Of a DNA stretch of 39,646 bases, positions 11,223 through 21,235 are shown piece by piece. The stretch covers positions 196,976,504 to 197,016,149 of the forward strand of contig JBOZIK010000001.1 of assembly GCA_051453625.1 (NCBI GenBank). Direction: 5' to 3'. The stretch comes from Welwitschia mirabilis. Lineage: Eukaryota > Gnetophyta > Gnetopsida > Welwitschiales. Both the position numbers and the translations under genes were made by a program. Position 1 is the stretch's first letter. The number at the start of each line of letters is the position of its first letter. Under the pieces are notes generated by a model that made no database searches, was not told the origin of the DNA, and saw only the letters and a program-made list of their open reading frames with translations.

Positions 11223-12122
11223 GTGATGAAAAAACGTCAAAAGGACAAAAATTGCTTTAAGGCATTCAAAATTCCCGATCTTAGGTTAGCAAGATTCTAC
11301 CTAGGTGTAGATGTTACTCAGAGAAAAGAAAGGATATTCTTAACTCAGAAACAATACATCGAAGATCTAGTTGAGAAATTTGGGCTAGAAAACGGAAAGG
11401 ATGTTGCAACTCTTTCAGAAAAGAATGCCAAGATATCTATAGATGAAGACTCAGTACCCAAGTGAGACTGAATACAAAAGAATGATAGGAAGCTTGGTTT
11501 ATATGACAAACACTAAACCAAACATATCATATGTTGTTTGTCTCTTGTCAAAATATCTACATCTGCTGAAGGTAACTCATCTGAATGCTGCAAAGAGAGT
11601 GCTAAGATACCTAAAAAAGAAGAAGGATTTAGGTCTAACATATAGAAGAAACTCTCAATTCATCCTAAAAGCATGCTCTGATTCAGATTTTGGTAGAGAA
11701 AGTGATCCCTCATTGTCAACATCAGGGTATATTATATTCTTGGGGACATTGCCCTTGTCATGGCAATCGAAGTGTCAAAAAATTATAGCTCAATTTCTGC
11801 TGAGGCTGAATACACAGCTATTTCTAAGGCATGCAGAGAAATTGAATGTTGAAGAAAATTGTTATAAGCAATAAACTTAAAGCAGACAAAGGCAATAGAG
11901 CTCTTCATGGGTCAGTGAATTGTACAGTGAAAGACCTATTGTAATATGACAAGACAAAACACTTTCATGTTCAGGTCCATAAAATCAAGGAACTTATACA
12001 GAATGAAATGATTGTTCCTACATATTGTCCGATCGAAGGGCAAACAACAGATATCCTTACAAAACCGCTTGGTCAAGAGAACTTCCAGCACTTTCAATCC
12101 AAAATTGGTTTGACAATGAGTT
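11223..12122 (+). pseudogene. Copia element 1 RT C-terminus and RNase H
   Basis: Two open stretches, 11223-11465 and 11443-11874, in overlapping frames carry the end of the RT domain (L-A-R-F-Y-L-G-V-D-V; LTQKQYIEDLVEKFGL) and RNase H (ETEYKRMIGSLVYMT; LNAAKRVLRYLK; acidic C-S-D-S-D-F-G; T-S-G-Y-I). A frameshift near 11790 moves S-A-E-A-E-Y-T-A, the usual RNase H block, to another frame. The end is clear: D-I-L-T-K-P-L-G, then a TAA at about 12121. It is the least stop-ridden part of the element. Confidence 0.88.
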
Positions 12123-12453
12123 AATTGAAACTCATTTTCTCTATTACGTCATCAGTTTCAATTGGCTTTTCAGTTTCTATTTGAAGCCATATTGTATCCT
12201 AGTACTACAGGATGAGTAGTACAATTTTGGCCTAATACTACAACTTTGTCGTATTTGTCCTTGCATTACAGGGAGGTGTAATGCACCCAGAGTCCTATCT
12301 GCTCTGGCATGTGTAGTAGTAAATTGATTGCTTCTGCAACAAAGTAATTCCCTCACACAGTAACTCTTTGAAGGTTTTGCTATTGTAAGCCGCATTCCCA
12401 AAGTTTTCCTCTAGGCACTCCAGTTTCCTTAGAAGAGAGTGCATTCCCATGTT

Positions 12454-12463
12454 GAGGGGAGAA
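12454..12463 (+). other. Polypurine tract of Copia element 1
   Basis: GAGGGGAGAA ends immediately before the 3' LTR (TG at 12465). This is the expected primer site for plus-strand DNA synthesis and confirms the LTR boundary and orientation. Confidence 0.8.
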
Positions 12464-12464
12464 T

Positions 12465-12860
12465 TGCTAGGGCACAAAGGTCTTGCACCATGGTCACATG
12501 CTCTAGGATTGATTTTTCCTTTCATACTTAGGAAACCTTAGCTTTATTTTCTTGGTGTCTCACCTCATCTCATTGCAACACTTGGCCAGATCTTGACCAT
12601 TCATTTAAACTTGTGTTGAGAGGTAGTTAACTGTGAGTCCTTTCTCTAGTGATCTCATGTTGCCTTTTTTCCACTGTGAGTTCGCTACAAGTTGTCTCTT
12701 GTTCACTCCACTCCACTCCATTGGACTTCAGTCCACTTGAGTGTTTTGTTTGCTCAATGCCACTTTGTAATCCTAGTTAAGTGCATGATGTTGCCTATTT
12801 AATACCAGCAAGTGCTAATAAATAAGATGATGAAATGCTTTTGGTTCTAAAAATCATTCT
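12465..12860 (+). repeat. 3' LTR of Copia element 1
   Basis: 396 bp, beginning TGCTAGGGCACAAAGG as the 5' LTR does, and containing the 81-bp segment missing there. Shared end near 'aaaaatcattct'. Contains 'cactccactccact' as in the 5' copy. Confidence 0.88.
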
Positions 12861-13889
12861 GGCTCAACTATGATGTATAGAAATCTAGTAATCCAAAATT
12901 CCTTCAATATCTTCTTAACTTCCAGCTAATCATATTGGAGAACACTTTTCTTATTCCCCACATAGTGATCTTATGTGGATTTTTGCTTGTGTGTCCTATT
13001 TTATATTTAAGATTATTGTCATTATGTTTGAGATTTTATTAACAATTTAGCCCTTCAACGGAGTACTCACTAATACAAATGTTCTTGTTGATTTCCTTCA
13101 AACAATCATTTCAAAAAGGTTATGGTTCTAATCTTTTTTCATTTGTACCTATGGTTAGGGGAAAAAACATGCAAACCAGCAATGTTGCAATTACAAAGAG
13201 ATTAAACACTAGTTACACAATCTTATTCATTTTAGATTATCATAAAACATAGTGAATCCAACTTACACAATCTAACCATAAGATTATCTTCTATATGTTA
13301 ACACTATCATTTGTCTTATAACATAAAATAACTGATTTTATCTTCCCTTTTGAATGTATATGTGCTTGCAAGCAAAGTACTCTAAGCATCAATAATTAAA
13401 GCAAAACAACCTTTCAGATATCTTATCACATGTTTTTGTACAAACATACCACACATAATAGATGCAGTTCAATACTCTAGATCACATTCTTGTACAAGAA
13501 CAACTAAGGTCTTTGATACACTTGTTTCCCCGATTTCCAAATTGTTGTCCATTACACCAACATGTTCACCTTCTTCCACTAGAATTAGTTTGTTGGCAGA
13601 GCTCGTCCCCATCTCCTTAATGGAATTTGTTACCTTTTCCATTGGCTCAGCAAATTGCTCTTCAAAAACAAGCAGTAACATTTGTGTCCCCTGAATCTTC
13701 CAAAAGCTAATAGATCAAGAGTTTCAGAAACAAGTGTTTCTTCGCAAAACCTTACAAACCTATCTAGTTTGGGACCTATTAGCAGAAGATCCGACAACCT
13801 AGATGGTTGGCTTCCAAGGATGGAAGAAGAACAATGATTATTAAATGAATTTACAAAAAACCAAACAAGACACAGCTTAGAACATGTCA
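12861..13889. other. No recognisable gene
   Basis: AT-rich stretch between the Copia element and the hAT remnant. Minus-strand open frames at 13469-13681 and 13630-14034 overlap the hAT zinc-finger region on the other strand and have no family resemblance I can name. If the flanking LTR-like repeats are a pair, this is internal sequence of that older element. Confidence 0.4.
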
Positions 13890-16040
13890 TACATGATTCA
13901 AAGACAATGGAATCAATGGGGCATATTGTATATTGCAAATCCTTTGGCACAAAAAATACTAAAGGAAATATAGGTTTAAATATCATCATGCATGCATAGA
14001 TGGAAGAGATGTTAGGCCTTGTAATATGGTGCATAAGGAGGTAAGGATCACTACTACACTTCCTTTAGAGGATCATGTAAAAGAAAAACAAGTTTAAAAA
14101 GAGAAGAGGTTAGGTTTGAGACAATGTTTAAGCGCAACAACAACGTATGAGCCACATCCAAAACCAAATGGCATTCATCCACATGTGGATGCCACACTTG
14201 CCATAGTGCATCCATTGGGCCTTGTCTTTGACATGGCATTGCCTTTTCTTCTGCACATCATAGAGCTTTTTGCATCTCATCCTACTTTTCATCTACCACA
14301 AGAATAGGTAATGCTAAATTGTTGATTATTAAATACTCATACATTTGTCTGTAACATTTTAGTTTTTAAACTTTTTTTAAATTTTTGGTTTTAGTTTACT
14401 TGCATTGTATTGTTATTGTAGGCCCTGGTTCTCAAGTATCCCTAAAAGGCATGGGGTATTTCACAGTGAATTTACATGAGGCTAGTGGTAATGCCATTGT
14501 AGATTCCTTTTACCTACATAACAACCCATTTATTGTCTCTAGATCACACGCTTATTCAAAAATGATAGATGTGATCACTATAACATGGCAAGGCTACAAA
14601 GGAACATCATATGCACATCTTGGTAGCAAAGTATGCTCGAGTATGAAGCTGGTATTGGAACCACTTTTGTGTGTGATGAATGCATATGTTGAAATAATTT
14701 GTTTTTGAATCAATTTGTAATTCTTTGTTTCTACTTTATAATTTATAATATGCTTTCCCTTAACATCAATTCATCGTGTGATAGAACAATGATCCTAATT
14801 TTATTCGACATCGTATGTCTGTGGAGGGTGCTAAGGCCGAAGACATTATTTTGGAGCTTCATGAACATTTTTGATCTATTGTGCAAGAGGTAGTAGAATT
14901 TGGATTTTAAATGTCAAATATCCATTACTACCAGTATAATATCACAGTATCACTTAGCTTCTTTAATGTGTTTGATTTATAGAGATTTGCATCCCCTTAG
15001 TCAGAGTTCTTCGCCTTGTAGATGGTGAGGTGCTAACCATTAGTTACCTTAATGAAGCTCTGGATAAAGCTAAATAAGAAATAAAGAGATATTACAACGT
15101 TGAAGCCAAATATGGGCTAATCTGGAAGATTTATTGACAAAAGGTAACCAAACTTTGGAAGACTAGTAATTACTTATTGTTATGACTTGTGAGAGATTAT
15201 GTTTAACAATGAAAAATTTGATGTTACATGGGGACAAATACAATGCCCAATACATGCAACTACCTATTTTCTTAATCTTTCTTACTGCCTTGCACCTGGA
15301 TCTACCATAAGACAAGATGATGAGGTTAGGCAAGGGTTGCTGTAGAAAATGGACATTCTCATATATGATTTTACAATTAAATCAAAAATATATATTAAGG
15401 CTGTCAACAATTCGAATCTTATTGGTCCTATTAGGCTTCCTTTTAATGCTCTAGCTTCATTGCATACTATGAGACTAGGTATCTACTTATTGTGCTTTTC
15501 TTATTTTCATCACATAGAATTTCTCATCACATAATTCAGCTACATACTTACATGATTGCACATTAACTAGTAATATTCAATTATTGATTTGCTTATCAAT
15601 AGTGGGATAAATTTGGTATGTCCTTTCCCAGTTTGAAAAAACTTACTAGAAAGGTTTTTGGTTCAGTCATGTTCTGCATCTGCTTGTGAAAGGAACTTGA
15701 GTTTGTAGGACATGTCCAAGATAAGAAATAACATAACCTAACACCTCATAGATTGCAAGATTTGGCCTATCTAAATTACAAAACATTAGGCTAATTTGAA
15801 GAGTGTTTTGAAGACGAGTGCAACTATAGCTTGGTGCTATTCATCTTGTTCCTGCAGTATCTCTAGATGATGATTCTCCATTTTACATTGAGAGGCCAAA
15901 TCTAGTTACTCCCATGTAGCCTATGCATGATGAGGAAATAAGACCATCAGACGTTGTAGATGTAGGATTTGAATGATCTAATGATGATGATGATGATGAA
16001 ATTGAGGACAAAGACGCCAATGAGACATATTGTGAATAGC
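13890..16040 (+). pseudogene. hAT-superfamily transposase, decayed
   Basis: Four blocks of a plant hAT transposase occur in order on the plus strand. About 13925-14040 is a BED-type zinc finger (T-K-G-N-I-G, then D-V-R-P-C-N-M-V-H-K-E-V). About 14506-14640 is a DUF659-like block (F-Y-L-H-N-N-P-F, Y-S-K-M-I-D-V-I, G-Y-K-G-T-S-Y). About 14994-15080 reads PLVRVLRLVDGE, then Y-L-N-E-A-L-D-K-A-K-stop. About 15603-15775 is the hATC dimerisation region (W-D-K-F-G-M-S-F-P-S-L, HRLQDLAYLNYKTL). An Asp-rich tail lies near 15978-16015. Stops and frameshifts separate the blocks; an intron may also be involved. I did not find terminal inverted repeats or an 8-bp target duplication. Family assignment comes from block order and motifs. 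Confidence 0.75.
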
Positions 16041-17637
16041 ATGGATTTACACTTTTGTTACTTCTGACTTGTAATGGACACTCATGAAACATTGATACCT
16101 ATCTGGCTCATCATCAAAGATCCAAAACTATCATCATACTTAGTGAATTCCAAGAGTAGTGTAGGGTAGCCCCCACAAATTGTGTTTTGCTTTAGTTCCT
16201 TGTTAGTGTTTTATTTTTACTTTGCTCTTGAATGCTTAATGTTATCATTATTCGTCATTAGTGTTAAATAGTACAATATCATTATATGTTAAGGTGAATA
16301 GATTCTGATAACATAAATTTTGATAAAACCTATTCAATCCCTATAGGATTGATTGTTCTATCAATGATATCCTAGAAAACTTCATAAAATAGCTATACTT
16401 ATGAAAATGGATACATCGAATATGAAAAAATGATTGTTGATTCTAATGTGCTACAATCTTCTCCATTTGTGTAATTGTCTCATCCAACATTAACTTGGTC
16501 TAGCAAAATTTTTAAAGACCCTCTACAGCATCCATAATAACTTGGAGAATTGGCATCGTGATGGTGGAAAAACAATCCTTTCTAAGAATCCTTTTGACAA
16601 TAGCCTCATGAAATGCCTATAGGGCATCCTAATCTCTTCCAAGAAAACTCCCTACATATTTGCAAAATGTAAATTCCCTTCATTAGTATTAACACCTGTC
16701 TTCAACCATAGAACACTTCAAATATGCCTTCTCTCCTTCGAAATCATTGAACATAACATCCCTTGATACAAAAACCATCCTTTATAAGAGGATGTGATGA
16801 CTGTCCAAATTGTGTCATGATCTAGTCGTACCTAAAGAAAAGATAAATAAGGTCGTAGCACAATATCATGTGCAACTCAAGTGTAATCATCATTATTAAT
16901 CACCTCTTCTACATAATGAAGCTTATAGCAACCAAAGCTGAGAGAGGGAAGATCGTAGAGATATTGGATCACTCACACTGTATGCACCGCCCATTGCAAA
17001 CGAAACTATAGTATCTAAACTTTGTGCCAACTTATAGCATTTTTACTCTGTGATTTCTTTCTTTGCCAATCTCGCCTTTCCTTTAGAATGAGCTTCCCTC
17101 TTTTGTCAAAATCCATCTCATTGTTTTCTATGACATTACTCTTCTTCTAATAAACTGAGATCTATATTTCTCAAAAAGGAAATGTTAGGAATACAAGGAG
17201 AATACCAACAATAATAATCTTTTAATAGATAAAGAAAGTTGTCTAGCTCATCTATTTATCAACTTCAAGTCCAACTACAACTTATGAATCCATTTAGTGC
17301 TCCACAAGACAACACCATTTCTTGTGAACATAGAAATCATGTCACTAGCATCCCATCATATCTTTATACTAATCCTCTTAGTATGAAGATCTAACGTCTG
17401 TCCTCAACCCCAAAACTGATAAATGAGCAAAGTACACTCGCTTAAGAGCTTCTAACATGTCTGTAATGAGTTGATTAGGATTCACAAGGCTTATACATGG
17501 AGACCTAAGTTCCATGATGGTGACCACCAGTATTACAACCTCTATGATGCTATGTTCACTTTTAATAATAATCTCATACTTAGGATCCCTTTATTTTGTT
17601 GAAGCAAAGCATTCATGGAATTGTCTTGAAAAAGTTT
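16041..17637. other. No recognisable gene; may be internal region of an old minus-strand LTR element
   Basis: No convincing coding frame on either strand. The minus-strand translation near 16500-17000 has open stretches but matches nothing I recognise. Its right edge abuts a decayed primer-binding site, so by position it would be the leader and gag side of the element whose LTR is 17651-18258. Confidence 0.4.
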
Positions 17638-17650
17638 GACTCTAATATCA
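17638..17650 (-). other. Decayed primer-binding site
   Basis: The plus strand reads GACTCTAATATCA, against GGCTCTGATACCA for an intact initiator tRNA-Met site in this orientation: 10 of 13 match. All three differences are G-to-A or C-to-T. It sits directly against the TG that starts the 17651-18258 repeat, exactly where a 5' LTR in minus orientation needs it. Confidence 0.6.
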
Positions 17651-18258
17651 TGAAGTGATTCCTAACAAAGAACCTAGTTCTAGAGATCACAAAATGAACA
17701 AGAGTTATCTTAAGTAAAAGATAGCATGATTATAAAAAGATAAGTACACAAAGAAATGAAAATAACTTGACTACTATGACATAATTTTTATTCTCTCTTT
17801 TATGAAGGAAAATCCATACCCTACATATCATTATTCCCAATGCTTAAAAATGTACATCTTGAAAGTTATAACTATTTAGGTGAGTTATGATAAAAATCTC
17901 AGTTATGTTAACTGAGAAATTTATTTTGTTCCACTTACTTAATTGTGGGTTACTCATCACGGAACACTTTAACAGTACTAAAACTCATTGTCTTCTTTGG
18001 CTAATCACTTTATTATATACAATTACCAAATATGGTAACAAAAAGAATACCTTATTACTTCTGAATTATAAACAAAGTTATATAAGGCGGTTATAGAATT
18101 CAAACCTTTTCAGGCAACATTGTTAAGGAATCTATACTGCAGGACATGTTTTGTGAAATGTATTCCTTTTCTAATATTGATCACACAAGCATATAATAAT
18201 TTCTAACAGTAACCTGGCTATTGGTTAGATAAATGTCCCTAAGACTCTTGAAATGACA
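17651..18258 (-). repeat. LTR-like repeat, copy 2, candidate 5' LTR
   Basis: 608-bp partner of 4593-5178. On the minus strand it begins TGTCATTTCAAGAGTC and ends at CA beside the decayed primer-binding site. If the two copies belong to one element, that element spans 4593-18258 and contains Copia element 1 and the hAT remnant as later insertions. The alternative is two related but independent LTRs. Confidence 0.6.
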
Positions 18259-21235
18259 TCATATGAGATGCACGAAGGTCAAGTTATTGGATCATTAATT
18301 ACATGCAACTCCAAAATTCTAGCATGATGTGCTTTAGTGACGTGTTATACCATAAAAATAAGCACTAATAATTGTATGGACCAGTAGAAGTACCCTTGTA
18401 CTTTCGTAGCATCACTACTTAAGCTCTTTTTCCAGTAAAAGGGATTTGCCACTACACAAGACAAAGATATTTTAATTCACTTACCAAGATACTTTATTCA
18501 CTATACTATACATATGAAATATTGTGCCAAGCCTCAAACAGAGTATCAATTAAGAATTGTCATATGGAGATTTTTTGTTTCTGATTGAAGTCATTGTTAT
18601 ACTATGCTATTCTGGTAATAAGTGTGCCATTTCTAAGTATAGGCTCAAACATGATGCATTTCACTTGTTGATAGTCAACCATGGCTGTTTTATCCCCGAT
18701 ATATCTTAACGATAGCTTTGATACTAAATCAGGTTTTCTTTATCAAAATCAGAAAATAAAATGCTAACTAGACTCTTGTCTAGAATTCTCTAATGGTATG
18801 CTTCCATATATAAATTAAAACATATTCATTATGGTAAGTAGCCAAGGTAACCTTAACAATATTGGCATCACAATTACCTAGAAACAAGTTCATATGATAA
18901 TGAAGTTTTACATAGTCAATCCTGGATTTATATTCTGAATCACCTAGCCTTCATGACTATCCTTTAAAGCCATCCTTTCCGCAACAAAATATGGAACCCA
19001 GGTAGTAAATTGTAGAGCTTCTTCATGAATAAAGGAATATTCACTCACCATTCTCTTTTGTTGGTTTCCTGATTGTTCGCTCTTGAGTTCTTGCAACATC
19101 TCAAATGAGGCCTCACGCAGATTATTAAACTCCACTCCCATCATATCCTACGCCCCTTTCACTACCTTCTTTCCTACCTTTAACATTACTCCTCTTTAAG
19201 AATAAAAATAAGCTCAGGTTGAGCGCTATACAGAAAACCTATTCACAAAGATAACATTTGTAAAACACAAGGAATATGAAGTACAAAGTCACAACTTTAA
19301 GGCAAGGTGCATGCCAAGAGCCCTTCTCCCATTATCTTATTACATTTTTTGCCCCTCCAATCTTTTCTCGCCTCTATATTTTACTCCAATTCATGCTTTT
19401 GTACTATTTTTATAAGAAGAATAATAACAAAAAAGACAGATTTTCCTCCAAAGATTTACTCAATCTCCCGTACAAACTTTCTTATGACATGTGATGTAAT
19501 AGAGTGCCTAGCTCTAGGACCCCTTTTTCACTTAAACAGTTCTCCTATGTATTGGGCAATGATATCATGAGTATCTCATGGAAGTAATTAGAATTACCTT
19601 TTCTTCTCATGATTTTAAAGGTATGGTTATGATATTTCTTTTTATCATAGGGAAGTCCTCACACAGGGTGGGCTTTATCAACTTTACGATCCATCATATT
19701 TTTCCACATATTACTATACATGTCTTCCTATTCTTATCGTAAGTCCCCCTATCTTGAATTCAACATGCTATACCAATAATTAGCATGTCTCTTGTTAACT
19801 CCAAGGTTATCTGAATTTTGTGTCACATTCTATCAATATGGAGCTACATGTCATCTCAAACAAACTACACCAGAGTACAAGCAGCGCTTGCTCACCCCTG
19901 TACTTTCTATTAAAATGTCATCTTTGATGTCATTCTGACAAGGTTTGTTTAGTAGTTCAGCATGCTTTTTATTTACATGGTTGCAACAGAAGTCATGTGT
20001 TATTATGGAGGTGAGAACAGGATTCACTTCATCTGCAAGAGAAAAGTATCCATGTGCTTTTCTTGTCTACATCTAATTATCAACAAGACATGGTTTTTTA
20101 ACAGGCATAGCCTTATATTCTAGCCTGACTATTCTATGACTTGCATAATGTTGTGTGCCTCCTAAAATTTCCAATATAGATCTCTTATACCATAACTTTA
20201 ATACTATGTGTGAGAAAAATCAGAGCATATAGAATTCTAATATAAGGCACTAGCTTATCATGTTATGATTACTTTAAGTACATAATCCTTTCTACAGGTC
20301 TTAGTATATAAGAATTTTGGAGAGCTATGGCTTCATGGTGTGTCCATGTCTGATTTGGACAAGGGCTTTGCATGGGGCTAAGACATTTACAGTTATTAGT
20401 AGTAATCTTCCTTTCTTTGCTCTGAACAAGCAGGACTTGTCCTCCAACCAGAAGTGTCAAAATCACCTGGCATAACAGCATACTCCAAAGGGTGTTTTCC
20501 CTGCAGTCAGTAATATGAACTGTTCAACTCTTCACTAAGTCTTTCAACGCTTTAGAGAAAGTTAGGTGCAGGTGATTAAGAATCTTTTACCAAAATGCTT
20601 ATAACTCCTTAAAAGATATGCTGATATTATTCGCAAAGGCAAAATTGACAATCTGACAAACATTTATTACAAATCACCCTCTTTCCTCAGATTATGAGTT
20701 GTCAATAATTTATAATTGCTTGCCCTAGAGAGTTCATGTGGTTGAGTTGACAAATATGGTAAGAACTGCTTATAGCCTATCACAGTGTGATAGATAATCT
20801 TGTTTAAGTATTAGCAACAGGCGTTAACACATTCAACAGTCATCAGTAAATTTGTTCACTGGACATACAGCCAAGGAGTTAAGGCAATCTGATTGTCTGG
20901 GATAAGATTTCTTTATTTTTTAACAGATTGTACATTTTATACATCAAATTCAGAGATAGTCTCACATGCACACAAATAGCAAGTTTTTCCCTTTAAACTC
21001 ATTCTAGATTTCACATCAATAGGTAATAAACTTGCATTTTTCTGTGAAACTGAATTTTTAGTTTGATTATCAATAGAAAGCAGCAAATTACTGAAGGTTG
21101 ACTGTGGAAATGGAACAAACAAAGATGAGTGATTTGATTAAAAAATCAAAAGAACAACTTTTCTAAATTAGAGGAATACCAAATATCAGGATTACATCAA
21201 GCTTGTCAGCAGTAAAGGTGTATGATTATAATTAC
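18259..21235. other. Downstream side of RAD54, no exon found
   Basis: I looked on the minus strand for the rest of RAD54 (the C-terminal helicase lobe after PPK) and found none, so a long intron or a gene truncated here are both possible. A minus-strand open frame at 18944-19144 contains ASFEMLQELKSEQSGNQQKR and a possible GTGAGT donor, but I cannot assign it. Nothing else is supported. Confidence 0.4.

Larger units (their letters stand above)
5527..12860 (+). mobile_element. Copia LTR retrotransposon 1, near-complete but dead
   Basis: A 7.3-kb plus-strand element with two matching LTRs (5527-5841 and 12465-12860) and coding remains in Copia order between them: Gag with a zinc knuckle, protease, integrase, reverse transcriptase, RNase H. 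A purine tract immediately precedes the 3' LTR. No primer-binding site is legible after the 5' LTR, and no 5-bp target duplication is visible. Every domain has stops or frameshifts, mostly explained by C-to-T or G-to-A changes (see findings). The stretch 12123-12453 between the end of pol and the purine tract is non-coding 3' leader. The 2.1 kb between the 5' LTR and gag is unusually long. Confidence 0.9.

Noticed and set aside
13469-14034. Two minus-strand open frames
   Set aside because: They lie opposite or beside the hAT zinc-finger region, and the plus strand gives the recognisable protein.
20269-20500. Candidate next RAD54 exon (good acceptor before G-K-H-P-L-E-Y)
   Set aside because: The translation does not resemble RAD54 after the PPK block, and no matching downstream exon was seen.
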